Positions 10,961 through 24,600 of a DNA stretch of 64,000 bases are shown in pieces (positions within the stretch are counted from its first letter, which is position 1; the number at the start of each line of letters is the position of its first letter). Source of the DNA: Rotaria sp. Silwood1 (taxonomy: Eukaryota > Rotifera > Eurotatoria > Philodinida > Philodinidae); contig CAJNOP010000117.1 in the NCBI GenBank assembly GCA_905250075.1, positions 62,001 to 126,000 on the forward strand, in the 5' to 3' direction. Under the pieces are notes generated by a model. That model was given only the letters and a program-made list of their open reading frames with translations. It was not told the origin of the DNA and made no database searches. A program made the position numbers and the translations under genes.

Positions 10961-13900
10961 TTAACAATGACGAATAAATAATAAATAAATAGTTAACAAA
11001 TGAACAGCACATAAATAAATAAAATATACTGATGATAAACGAGGACGATGAGTTAATGTTATACCAAGTTTACTAAACAAAAAAAAAAGAAATATGAATA
11101 TTATTTAATTACTTTAAAAGGTGATTATAAAGGTTGGACTATAGAATGGAATATATATAGAATTGTAAAAAAAAAATGGCTTCCATTATCTAATAATGTA
11201 TGGATTACCAAGTTCTACTGCATATCATTATCATCGTTCAGGCCATGGTGGAATGTGACGAACGTTGTGCATCTATTGACATATGAATGATACGCAGTAG
11301 AACTTGATAGTGCTTACACTATTAGATAAAGTCCATCTGTAAGTCATACATATATATATATTCGGCTCTGTAGTTGAAAAAATCATAGTCACCTCTCTTG
11401 CACAAAGACTTTACCTTTTTAATTCCCCTAATAAATTTAATAATGCGGTAGGTGTATCAATTGTGGAATCTAAAGTATATTTAATTAATAAGCTTTTAAT
11501 GATTAATGCAAAATAATGTTACGTTTATTTGCCGTTGTCAATGGGATTTCTTCATCTTTGACATCGATTGCCGTCCTAAATTTATCAGAATAGTTTGTAA
11601 CAGAAATTGATGCATCTTTATTTCATTACATTCTCAAAAAAACAAAAACTAAAGTTTTATTTGAATTGATAAGTGCTAGTTTCATCGAGAAAATCAGAAT
11701 TATATTTTCGAATTTTTATATGAAATTTTGCCAATACATTGATATTATACACAATATTAATATGTTGAATGAGCTGGTCTAGTTTAGATATTAATTAATT
11801 TTCAAATTGAAAGCAGAAAATATTCTGACTCTTATTTGACTCTAGTATACATCAATTTTATACATTTCTTTCAAAGAAATTTGCAAGTTCTAATCATCTA
11901 TTCTGCCATTGACTAATGACAGGATCAAAATCATGATGATCTTTACTCAATTCAAAATTGTATTAAAAACTAACCAATGATTCGATTCAGCTGCTTGTTG
12001 AATAGATAAATGATGTGGTTGTAATGGTGAAGATTCTTCAATATCAAGAATTGCTACTTGTGGATCTATTATAAAATAAATATTTTCTGAAAAAAAGAAA
12101 ATATTAAAAAAAGTAATAATTTACTTATTTTTCTTGAATATTCTTCTTTATATAATTGATATTCATTTTGTAAGCATTGATATTGATTTATTTTTTCATT
12201 TAATTCTTGTTTTAAATTCATAAATTGTTGTTCATTATCAAATAAACGTTTTTCTAAATCATGTTTTATTTGTATATATTCATTAATTGTACTTTGTTGT
12301 TGATGAATATTTAATAATAATTTTTCATTTTCTTTATGTATATGTTCATTATGTTGACTAAGTTCATTTGTAAATATTAAATGATCTTGACGAAGTTTTA
12401 ATATTGCATCAACAATTGAATTTATATCATCAACATTTTCAAGTGTATCTAAAAAGTTTTTTTTTTTGTATAATAATGAAAAATAAAAAGATTTCTAAAA
12501 AAAAAACCTTTAATTGTATGAAGATTTGTTTGTAATCGTTTATTTTCATTTTCAAGTATTTGTTTTTGTTCAAATAATTCTTTTCGATTTTTATCTAATT
12601 GATTTTTTTCATGCATTATTTGACGACATCGAGATTCATATAATTTTTTTTGTGTATCCATTTCATTCTAAATAAATATAATTGTAAGAAGTTTATAAAA
12701 AAAAAAAAAACTAATAAATAAACTTTTATTGATTCAATTTCAATTTTCATTGTATCTTGTAATTCTTGTTGTGTTTGACATTCATCAAATGTAACTTGAA
12801 TTTGATTGTTAATACTACGTAACTGTTGTTCAAGTTCTTCGATTTGATTTTTATAATCAATTTCTTTTCGATGAAATTCATCAAGAGATTCATTAGCTTG
12901 TTTAAGCTATGAAAACAAAAAGATATAGTTTTTTTTCTACTTTTGTTTTAGAAAAAAAAACGTTTACTTCATTTGTTAATGTTTCATTATTTGTTTTCAT
13001 TTCTTTCATTTTATTTAACATTCGTTCACGTTGTGTTCGTAATTTTTCTAATGTTTCTTCATGTTCCAATATTTGTTTACGTTGTTCGGATATTGTAATA
13101 TTTAACAAATTTAAAGTACTATTTGTATCATTATGAGTTTGTAATTTTTCTTAAAAAAGAAAATACTCAAAAAAAAAATCAATATAATAATAAATACCTT
13201 TTAAATTAGTATTAGTTTCTTCTATTTCAGATAGACGATCGAAGATTTTTTCTTCATTATCAATGGATAAACGTTTTAAAAGTTGTTGTTTAAAACTAGA
13301 AACTAAAATAATTGAAAATATATGATTTATATACTAGATAAAATATGTATTTGAATAAGAGATAATCTAATTTCATCATAACATTTGGAAACATGCTTTC
13401 AACTAGCGCTTAGTGGCGTAACCAGGATTTCTCAGTATCCTGGATCTTCATCAGAGAGCATGGGGTTCCAAATGAAAACTTATGTACATTGATATTGGAC
13501 CCAAATGATGAATTTCTATCGGAAAAAAATTTTGAATCAGAGTTTGCAAAAACAATTAGCATTTCCCTGAGCTCTACCAGAAAATGTTTCATATCTTTAA
13601 TGATATGTCGTTTTCAAGAATGCCATCGAAAGCTACATCAAATTTCATCGACAGATTTCAAATTTTACTTAAAAAAGTTGATCCGTTCAGAAGTTATGGC
13701 ATTTTTAAGATTCGAGACGTTTCGAAAAAATTTCATCAGGAATTGAAAAACGCACAGCTTCTGAACGGATGAATTTTTTTTAAATGAAATTTGATGTAGC
13801 TTTCGATGGCATTCTTGAAAACGACATATCATTAAAGATATGAAACATTTTCTGGTAGAGCTCAGGGAAATGCTAATTGTTTTTGCAAACTCTGATTCAA

Positions 13901-16900
13901 AATTTTTTTCCGATAGAAATTCATCATTTCAGTCCAATATCAATGTACATAAGTTTTCACTTGGGACCTACAGTCTGGTCTGATGTGCAGGACATTAGTT
14001 ATTATCTCTAGCAAATTATTTTACAACGCGACATCGAGAAATATTAGATGAACGATTTCCTTATATACAATCTTCTATTTATATAACTTTTGTATTAATT
14101 GAAATAAAGTATTACTTTTTCCAATGGTATTTTGATCCTGTTCAATCTTCCTTTGATACATAACTAATGCTTGATCAATATTAATATTATCATCATCATC
14201 ATCACATAATAATTGACATAAATTCTCGACTTTTCTTGAATAATTTTGTAATTTAGATATATAATCCAAATCATTTGTTGACTACAAAAAGAAGAATGAT
14301 CATATTTCTAATTATTATTTTTATTTAGATTTTCATACATTATCAAAATCCAATTGATCAATTAATTCTTTTAAACGATTATTTTCTATAAGAACTAATT
14401 GAATATGTTTAAATATTGCAATTATATTCATTGTTTTAATAGTTGTAGATGTTAATTGATGATATTCAATAGAAAATGTATCGAATATTGCACAAATTTC
14501 ATTAATACATGTTTGAAGTGATGAATCTAAAATCAAAAAAAAAAGAGACAAAAATATTGAAAATTAGTTTTATTAAAACAAAATTATTTACCATAAGTTA
14601 AGCCTAGTATATTCATCATTTGTTCAATACTTTTACTAATCGTATTTTCTTCTAAATAAAAATAATAAGAATAGTAAATATGAATCATTTGATTGTTTAC
14701 TTTGAATAAGTTTTTCATGTTGTTCTTTTAATTGATGAAAGTTTTCATTTAATTTCACTACTGATTCAACAAGATTTTCATCTTCAATATTTAATAAATT
14801 TCGAAGTTTTTCATTATTCGAAAGTAATTCGTCGATTATAGTTGAAGAAGGCTATAAAATAAAATTTGATAAAAAATAGTTTTTTTTTTAATTAGATAAT
14901 TTTACTAATTGAGATAATTCTTTGATTTTATTGATTATTTCTTCTGGATTATCTACTTCTATACCGCTGAGTTCTTTAATTTGATTATAAAAATTATCTC
15001 TATCTGTTGTTTGTGATTCGGCATCTATATATATATCTATGAAAGAGACAAAGTTGTATACGAAATAATAATATAAACGGAGAAACGAACCTTGTTTTTC
15101 TTGAATAGTTTGATTTAATAAGTCTTGAAGTTGAATATTATTTTCTTGATATTTTTGAAATAAATTTAAAATATCTTCATCTGAATTTATTTGCGTTTTG
15201 TCGACAAGTTTTTGACGAAAATTAGTTAAAGATTCAAGTAAATGACGAATATGTGTTATATTCGATCCTATTTATTAGAAAAGTATTTATGATATATGCT
15301 GACCAATTATATAGAAGAGGAGGTGCTTTAGAAATTTGGTGAGGAGAATCCTAATAAAACGCTGAAACTTTGATTAGGAAAAACGAAAAGTTTCCAAGAG
15401 TCGAGTTGAATCTAGATATGAACAAGATGATTTTAGTCTCGGTACAGAATATATTTTATTAGGTCACAAATACATCTACCTCAGAACATCAGTGAAAAAA
15501 GAATATAATATACCTTCATTGTAATCGATATTTGGTATAAATCGATCCGTAATTTCTTTGATATCAGTTTGTAATTGTTTCTCCTTATGAATTGATTCAT
15601 TTAATTGTTTTTGTAGATCGTCAACAAGATTTTCGATATTTTTCTATAGAATAAAGCAAGAAGTAAAAATTTTAATGTGAAAATCTTATTACCAAAGTTT
15701 TTAATTTGATAATTAACTCATCAGTTGTTTCATTTGTCCAATGATTTTCATGAGAATTTAATTGATTAATAATTAATTGATAATCATGAATACGTTGCAA
15801 TATTGATTCATTATTATTTTCTACGGATAATTTATTAGATAGAGTCAGAGAAAAATTATTTGATGATTGAAGAAATGAATGAATTAAATTGAATTGTATT
15901 TCTTCTAAAAAATAAAAGTGTTTTTAATATCAAAAATAAAAGTTGATATATTTTAAATATACCATTGTCTGTGTCTGATTGCAAGAATGAAGTTATTTCT
16001 TTTAGTTGACTCTTTCGTTGATTTGCTTCTTTTTTTAATTCCTGAATTTGTATTGTAAGTTCATCGATAATTAACTGTTGATCTTGATTAGAATCTTTTT
16101 CAGCTAACATGAGATGCTTTTCATAAGTTAATTTATATTCACGTACACGTTGAAGAATATCTTCATTTGATGTTACAAGAGTTTCAGAAGCAAGTGCATG
16201 TCGAAAATCTGCATCAGATTGAAGTATTGATCGAATATGATCCAATTGAGTAACTAAAACATTTAAAAATAATTTCTTTTCTATTGTATTGTCTTCTAAC
16301 CTTCATTTATATTTTGATCAATTGATTTATTAGAAAATTTTAAAATAATATTATCGATTTGCTTGCGTCGTTCAACTATTTCATTAATATGTTCATCTAA
16401 TTGATTTGTAAGTTGTTCAATTGTTTGTTCATGATTTTTAATACGTTCATTTAATTCTACTTCAACCTTTAAATCAACAAAAAAAAAAGAAAAAAAGAAA
16501 AAGAAAATATATAAATCTATGCTAATAATAAACGTACGAACATGTATTGCTTCATTACAACGTTCAATTAAAAGTCTTGTATAGTTTAAAGAATTATCAT
16601 TATGATTATCAATATTTAAATGTAAATATTCTTTTATTTCGATTTGTTGTTGTTGAAAATTAAAATAATCATGTAAAACATTTTTAATAAGATCATAATC
16701 AGTAAAATTATGATTATTATCAATTTTTGTACGTAAATATTCTATACATTCACGTTTATTAATTAAATCTTTAATAAATTCATCATTATTATTATTATTA
16801 TTAGTTAAATGAAGTAATGAACGAATATGTTGTAATTCTTTACTATCATATGAAAGTGTTTCTTTTAAACGAACAAGACTATTTAAATGTGTTAATAATT

Positions 16901-17561
16901 CAAATAAAATATCATCAGAATTAATAAGATTCAATATATCATCGGCTATTAAACTTTGTTGCAGAAGATCATGAAATTTTAAACGTTCATTTTTATGATA
17001 TTGATCAAGAATCATTTGTGGAGAATTATTCAATGAATAATTATTATTATTACCAAGATCATTAAGAATAAGTTGACATAATTGTCTATCAAACATAATT
17101 TGAGAATGAAGATCAGTAATTGAAAAATTTTCTGTTGTTTTTTCAAATTCATCAAGTAAAAATTGACATTGTTGACAATGCATATTTTCATATGTTTTTC
17201 GTTGTTCTTTGTCAATATTTTCTTGTTTAATATGTTGTTTAAGTTGAATAATTATATTATCTAAACTTTTCAATTTTTCATCTTTTTCATATATTTCTTG
17301 TCTTAAACGTTCATTCATTTCTTCTCTTTCATCAATTTCATCGTTTAACTTATTTATACGATTACGTTTTTCATGAAGATCATTTTGATTTTCTGAACAA
17401 ACATTTTCAAGTGTTGATATACGAAGTAATGCACTATCTAATTCACGATTAAGGCGTATTATTACTTCTTGTGAATTAAGAATTTGTGATTCAAGACCAG
17501 CTATATGAGCATTATCTGAAACAATTGATGATTCTTCAGCTTCCATTAAAGCTGAAGCCAT
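10961..17561 (-). CDS. Large coiled-coil protein with C-terminal membrane anchor (golgin-like)
   Basis: Multi-exon minus-strand gene starting MASALMEAEESSIVSDNAHI and running through many small introns (about 50-75 bp), with a few long ones (about 13300-14083 and 11073-11974). Traced exons include 16543-17561, 16301-16466, 15963-16253, a run at 12120-15904, then 11975-12065 and 10961-11072. Roughly 1,300 residues are implied. Nearly all is heptad-like coiled coil rich in E, K, Q, N and L. The last exon reads KLGITLTHRPRLSS followed by SVYFIYLCAVHLLTIYLLF and a few residues before the stop: a single hydrophobic tail like those of giantin, golgin-84 and CASP, which tether vesicles at the Golgi. 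Modules around IRSLLH, IRSILQSDADFRHAL and IRHLLESLTNFRQKL recur. Golgin function is inferred from architecture only; exon joins in 12.1-15.3 kb were not all worked out. Confidence 0.72.
11176..11336. repeat. Short hairpin/MITE-like inverted repeat in a golgin-like gene intron
   Basis: The left end (ATGGCTTCCATTATCTAATA, 11176) and the right end ending at 11336 are imperfect reverse complements for about 55 bp; the clearest shared part is CAAGTTCTACTGC(A/G)TATCATT. The spacer is about 45 bp. It lies within the roughly 900 bp intron before the last exon of the coiled-coil gene. No coding capacity. Confidence 0.6.
13465..13968. mobile_element. Near-perfect fold-back element in a golgin-like gene intron
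   Basis: Arms of about 185-245 bp are almost identical in reverse complement. Left 13465-13647 pairs with 13784-13968 with few mismatches, including TTCATATCTTTAATGATATG and TTGATATTGGACCCAAATGA/TCATTTCAGTCCAATATCAA. A second stretch, GATCCGTTCAGAAG (about 13681) and CTTCTGAACGGATG (about 13759), continues the pairing, leaving a tiny loop. The high arm identity implies a recent origin or gene conversion. It sits in an intron of about 780 bp whose neighbours are 50-70 bp. Open frames inside it are mirror copies of each other and not genes. Confidence 0.85.
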
Positions 17562-19334
17562 TACAATGCTTTTTTTTTAAATAGCAATCTACAATAATAT
17601 ATTTTTGTATAAAGTTTCTACAAGCAGACAAAAAAAATAACGTTATTCACTGAATTCATTTTGAAATTAAAATATGAAAAACATGATACATTTTAATTAT
17701 TGTGAATGCAAATATTTCATAAATTTTTCTCAAGGTTGTCATATATGTATAATGATAATATTTGGATGTACTCGTTTAGCAAGATACTCAACCGCTTCCT
17801 CATATGATGTAGTGATATGAGGGTGGGTGTTTCCCACTATAGAAAAAAACGTGTCTCATTTTCTGATATTGTATATAATATCAGAAGATGGAAAAGTTTT
17901 TGACTGTGGTAAAGGTACCTTTAATATTACCACGTAATCCCTATGGAGTAATTGCTAGACGAATATGAGCAGAGATTATTTTAATAAAATGGAAGATATC
18001 TTGAAAATATTGAATTTTCTTGAGTTATATTAAAGACCAAGGTTACAAATCACAAAATAATTCAAGTAGACTCTGTTTGATGATGCATAAAATATATGGC
18101 AACAACAGGTGTGAAATAAATAACCAATCGATTTTTATGTTTTACAATGTCAGGTGTCACTAGCATTAATTTGATAATAATAATAATAATTATTATTATT
18201 ACTGATAAAATAAGTTTTCATTTATTCAAAAGTCAAATTGATCAGTATAAAAGATAAAGATTTTTCCAAAGAAGATTTACTTAAATATGATCTAAATGAT
18301 GGAAAACAATAAAAAAGACAGATAATTTATTAAGATTTAAAAAAGAAAATATGTCAATAATTATTAGAGTTTCCAAATAAAACTGCAAAAAAATACAACT
18401 ACAACTTCCACTTTCTACAACATTCTGATCAGCATATATAACAGTCTTTGACATTCCTAAAACACTTCGCAAAATATCAAGTATAGAATATTGCCTTTTG
18501 GATTGATTTTAAGTTATAGAAAATCCTCAAAAAAAGAGTACTTATAATTCAACCAGTTATTAGAATTAAGTTAATTCGTCAGAGGAAACGCATTTTATGA
18601 AAACTAAATTTCAATTTTTTTTCTAAACACGAATAAGACATTTAAACTTTGAATTTGAGATTTAGAATAACAGAACTACCTAGACATCAAGAAGTTTAAG
18701 ATATAGTTTTGTAAGTAACATGGAAAACAATATCTGTAAGCTTCATTATTCAAAATTTCTATTTTACAATAACTAAGAGAACGATGAATTGACAGGATAA
18801 TTAAGTTAAAACTTCTACAAAGATTTACCTCACTCACTAAAATCCATCGATTGCATTCGTCATCAACGGATTCGTCTCTTCAGAATAGTCTAAACCATTA
18901 GTGAGATAAGTTAGTCTTCGAAAAAAAAAGAATTCATCGAATTTGTTCAGAAGTATTTTTTTCAAAATCGATGACATTCTACGTAACTGTCAATCCATAA
19001 TTTACCGATAGTAATCAATTTTCAATATTTTCTCGTTTGTTTAATCATCATTTATTATTAATTGGAGTAACTATGAAAACAACGATTGACAATCGATGCG
19101 TTATCTCAAATTTCGATAAACAATATCAATCAATATTCTTATCATAGATGTCGCCAAAATTTTTTTCTAATCATACAAGAAAAAACAAAATAAACAACAA
19201 CAAATATTCTCGACTAATAACCCAGTAAAATTTTTTTCTTATACTAAAAATGATTAAATCACAATAGAAGGACAATTGATTATGTTTATTAATTTAGATT
19301 TAATAAATTATATCTCTATTAAAGACATACAAAA
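17562..19334. other. Divergent intergenic region between golgin-like gene and UBE2N
   Basis: About 1.8 kb between the start of the minus-strand coiled-coil gene and the start of plus-strand UBE2N, so it should hold both promoters. A TAA/TTA palindromic microsatellite lies at about 18174-18200. No coding region is supported. Confidence 0.6.
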
Positions 19335-20851
19335 ATGAATGACAACGGAGCTCTAACGAAACGTATTGTTAAGGTATATTTATAAGATTTTGATGAATTT
19401 TGATGATGAATTTTATTTGTTAGGAAAGTGCACGATTACAACAAGAACCAGTACCGGGCATCATTGCAACACCAGATGAACATAATGCTCGTTATTTTAA
19501 AGTTATCATTGATGGTCCAAGTGAAGTAATAATATTATTATGAAATAATTTGAATTTTTCAGAATTTTATTTTATTTTAGAGTCCATACGAAGGTGGTAA
19601 ATTCAAAGTAGAATTATTTTTACCAGATGAATATCCAATGGCACCACCTAAAGTTCGTTTTATGACAAAACTTTATCATCCAAATATTGACAAATTAGGA
19701 CGAATTTGTCTAGATATACTTAAAGGTAAATGAAATATTGAATAAGTTTTCTTTTTAATTTTTCTCTTGTTTATAGAAAAATGGAGTCCAGCTTTACAAA
19801 TTCGTACTGTTCTTCTATCTATTCAGGCTCTATTAAGTGCACCGAATCCGGATGATTTTTTAGATGCTGATGTAGCTGAAAAATGGAAAGCTGATGAAAA
19901 AGGAGCAAAAGCAATAGGTAAGATGAAGAAAATGTATTTCTTCTTGATTATGAATATATTAAATTAAATTGTCTTTTGAAAATATGAGAAATAACTATGA
20001 TTGCGAGTCAAGAAATCTATATTAAATATTAAAACTTTGTGCCATATGGCTTGAGGTTCCCATATACACTAGCTAACCACAAGAGTAGTTGTATATCACA
20101 ACCTAGTCAGCATACTATCAGACGGGTGATCTGAAACTAATATTCGTTAGTGACTTGTCTAGAGTTATCCCATAGCTGATGGCACCGAAGTTTGTATACA
20201 GTAACTTGTTAATACGTGGCGAACGATATAGCCACTCAATCATGGCAACGATAGATTATGGAGAGGAAGTGTAAAACATTTTTGGACTTTTGTAAATAGA
20301 AAATAAATCAGTTGAATATGAATATGCTGTTGAAATAATTGAAGATTATGCTACATAGACAGATGGTTCTTTTCTCGATCAGTAATAAGAATTTCGTCAT
20401 ATTTTGGATGGGTGTTTTTATTATTTTCTGCTCATTAATATACAATATATTTACCAAGCAAAAACTTGTCGATAGGTTATTTGTATATTCAATATATTTG
20501 AATAAACCGTCTCTTTCTAGAAGGTTGTCTCTTATATTGGACATACTTTATGAGTGACCTCCTTTGTGAATGTTCAAAGACCGAAAACTAACAATTAGAC
20601 AATGAAAGATATTTGTTCAAATCAATAAAAATTTTTTCTTCGTTTCGAAATTCACTCTTTCCATACCAATAAATAATCAAGTAACAGCATTTTCTGACGT
20701 GAATTGATCTCTGATACTTATATAGAACATTGTACATGCAACATGATAATTAATAATTCAAACATTCATATATATATGTATAAATATAATTTTCTTTTTT
20801 CTTTATTTTTTAGCTCGTGATTGGACTCAAAAATATGCACATGAATCTTAG
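19335..20851 (+). CDS. UBE2N: Ubiquitin-conjugating enzyme E2 N (Ubc13)
   Basis: Five exons, 19335-19373, 19424-19525, 19581-19725, 19777-19917 and 20814-20851, give 154 residues, close to the human 152. The UBC fold is clear: [50 protein letters not shown], then GRICLDILK with the catalytic cysteine at residue 90, and [26 protein letters not shown]. Family knowledge: Ubc13 pairs with a Ubc13-variant (Mms2/Uev1a) to build Lys63-linked chains in DNA-damage tolerance and signalling. The last exon codes only 12 residues ([10 protein letters not shown] end) and lies beyond an intron of 896 bp, against 50-55 bp for the other three; that intron probably took in foreign sequence. The ending differs from the human AMNNI tail. 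Confidence 0.97.
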
Positions 20852-21623
20852 GAAACTAATACATATTGAACTTATTCGGATTATATTGCCTCACAAATAT
20901 TTTCAAAATATTAAGATGGTGAACCTTTTTTTTTCATATTTTTCTTTATATGTGTGTCTATACTGTCTTTTTCTTTCATCTTGTCATCTTCTCCTTCTTT
21001 TCTTCATCAAAAAAAAAAAAAAAATACAAAATGCATATTTTAACAAATAGCATTATATTTGTAGGTAATGATTGCACGTGATGTTTCTCATTCTTTTAAA
21101 AAAAAACACTTTCTTCATGTCTATTTGTTTCTCTTTTTCGATTATGATCATGAATGACTTTACATGAGAACATGAATAAAAAAAAATAAAGAACAGATAA
21201 ATAGATATGATAATATCATCTTTCATTCCATACTGGGAAAAGGTCTACAAAATTTATTAGAAAACCTCAAAAACAATCATGATTAATGAAAACATCAAAT
21301 ACTAAAACACTTTAATGTACAATTTTTTTAAAATTCAATCGTTGATTCTTATAAGAATTGATTAATATCAGCGAAAAAAAAAGTTGCTTGAAGATGAATT
21401 TCTATGCAAATATATCTATGAAACATGCAACCAGTCACTTTTTTGTTATGTATTTCACGGTTCATTGCTTCTTCAATAAGGCGTATAAAATGAAATTTGT
21501 TATCGACACTATCGTATGAAATTTTTTCTACTGAACGAATATACGTTTTTTATATAATCCAATTCATATTTATTCTTTTGTTTTAATTAAAATTGAATTT
21601 CTATTTCTAAAAATTTATTAATC
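20852..21623. other. Intergenic between UBE2N and the hexosaminidase gene
   Basis: Probable 3' UTR of UBE2N followed by the upstream region of the next gene. T-rich runs; no gene seen. Confidence 0.6.
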
Positions 21624-24600
21624 ATGCCGAACCTAATTGGTCAAATAATATTTTTAAAAGTACGTCGTATAATCCAACTTTGTATTTGTTTATTATTTCT
21701 TATTATTATATTAACATATTACGTACGATGGTCATCAAGATCAAATAATCAAATACAATTCTATGAAAATGCATTTGATAATCCATTTTTACCACAAAAT
21801 GCATTTTATAAGAAAAAATCTAATGATATAGTAGCAGAACAAACAAGTTATGGTCGATCAGATTTAGCTAAATATATACATCTAGATTTAAAAGGTGCAC
21901 CGCCAAAAGCAAATAAATTTTATGAATCATTTTTTTATTTTCTTGAAAAATTACAAATGGGAATAAAAGGTGTTCTAATTGAATATGAAGATATGCTTCC
22001 ATTACAAGGTAATCTTGTAAATGTAAGTATAAACAAAAAAATGTAACTATTATAGAATCCTGCATGAGTGAGAGACTCGATGGATCAAGAGACCGATTGG
22101 AAGATTTTTACTAAAGTTGACTGGATTTGAAGAAGGGAGGAGAAAGTTGAACACTTTTTTGAGAATAGGTAAGCAGAAAATGAACGATAAGCTGCTGGAA
22201 CTCCATTGAACAAAAAACGAAAATCTTTAAAGAGTGGGGACATTCTCCAAGGATTATAGTTACTTTAGTAATGCTGTAGATACTAAAATCATAAGTTTCT
22301 TTTAGTATGATAAAAGGCAAACTATTGAGCAGATCACATACTGTAATGAGATAAGTATTACATCAGGTGTAGGCATCTTCTCTTCAGTCACACACTCGAA
22401 CTCTCCAGATCCAAAAATACTATGACCGATAAACTCTGGTGATCAACTCATGTATTGACTGAATCATAAGAAGTAGTTATTGTAGTTAATACTCTTAGTA
22501 ACAGATTGGTTAGGCTTGTCAACTTGATTCGTTGCAAAACTCTAAACTATTGAGAATGAAGAAAGTTTTTATTCAAAGATTTCTCATCGTGCTGCTTATA
22601 CAAAATCGGATATTGCATTAATACAAGATGCCGCAAAAAAGCATAGAATTGAAATTATTCCACTTATTCAAACATTTGGTCATTTAGAATGGATACTTAA
22701 ATTAGAAAGATTTAAATCATATCGTGATGATCTAAACTTACCAATGGTTATATCACCATGTCTTAATAATACTTATATTTTACTTGAAGGTTATTTTTGA
22801 ATTGTTTCTTTTTTTTATAGGAAAAAATTTTCTGAAAATGTTTAAATTATTTAGATCTTTTACAACAAACACTTGATATGCATCCTGATAGTAATATAAT
22901 TCATATTGGTTGTGATGAAGTTATTTTAAAGTATTCTAATGCTGCATGCCCAGAAACAGATATGAGTATATCTGCAATATATATCAAGTAAGAATAAAAG
23001 AAAAAGATTAACAAAAAAAAAATCTATTCATTATTTTAAAGTCATATACGACGTGTTGTCGATATTGTTCGTAAAATTCGGCCTGGAATTCGTATACTTG
23101 TTTGGGATGATATTCTTCGAATTGACCAGTTTATTAACAATCAAAACTTGGTAAGATTTAATAAAAATTATTAATTTATCATTGTCGAATTTTTCTTCAT
23201 GTAATACTGTAAAGTTAAAAACTCTAATATCTTGTTATGTTTTCTTTGCATTAATGAATACAATATATTGTGAAAACCTTATTGTTCATATAAAATGTGA
23301 CTTACAGGAATTTTTAATATCTCATCGGGTTCAACTTATACACAAAGTTGCACCTGAAAAGAGATTTTCAAATTAGAATGGTTTTCTCGTTAGTCATTCT
23401 TGAAATATCTTGTTTAAAACCAATTTATCTTATGAATTCTTATATGTAATTGAAGTTTTGAATTTCACTCTGATGTAAACGATTTTATTACTGTAACCAA
23501 AACTTTTTGACTCAGACTCGACCGAGTTCCGGGTTCGGGATCAACTCGATGGACTCTGTGTTGGATTCCAGTTATGAGGAAAGGTTTAGTTGAATAATTT
23601 AAGGATGAATTTGTTTAAAATGTCTTTCGAAAACCAATTAAATATCACAAATATATATATTTTTTTAGCTTAATCAACTAAAAGGTCTTGTTGAACCTGT
23701 TTCATGGAACTATTTTCCAACATTTAATAATCAATATAAGTCTTCGCGTGCATGGAAAATCTATCCAAAATTTTTTATGAATAATTGGATCGCAAGTGCA
23801 TTTAAAGGTGGTCTTCATCGTTTTTCAATGATAACAAATACAACTCATCATGTATTAAATAATCGTGAATGGCTTCATTTTATAGCATCATCAAATTTTC
23901 GAAAAGAGTCTTTTTCAGCCATTATACTTACTGGGTGGTCAAGATTTGATCATTTTATGCCATTATGTGATTTATTACCAACAGCTTATCCATCTCTTAT
24001 ATATAGTCTATATATGTTAAATACCGATAAATTTCTTGTTGATGATTCAATTCATAGTTGTGAAGTTTTATTAAGATCAGTTCATAGAGATGCACAATTA
24101 TGTGAATCATTACCAGGTATTTGGGAATATACAAACGAAGAAATGCTCTTATAATCTAATGAGAAGTTCACAACCAATGGCAAGCAGTAAAAATCCTTCT
24201 TCAGAATCTCTAGTTGATGATAAGACACTGAAAATTTGTTTCAGGACTTGATAAGATCTTTAGAAGACGAGAAAGTTTCACCTTGGTACTTGTTTGTTCT
24301 GTAACATACAGTCGAGCACACTGGAATATTATATAGTCAATAAAAATAACCTAAACCTAAGAAAAGAGAATATTTTAAGGTATAAAGAAAGCAATGATGA
24401 CAACTATTAATTCTAGAACATTAAAGAAAACTTCTAACCATATCGAATCGAGTTTAAAAAACCTACATAAGGATGTCACAGAATATCCTATAACACCCTT
24501 CAAGCACAATTTACTCTACAACATCACATATATGGCATCCTGGTTCAGGATAGGTCACCATAGATGCGATTCATGCTGTAGAGTTTATCTTGAATTTTTT

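Noticed and set aside
13410-13772. Open frames on both strands at 13410-13592, 13489-13746 and 13584-13772
   Set aside because: They lie in the arms of the fold-back element and mirror each other; no family features.
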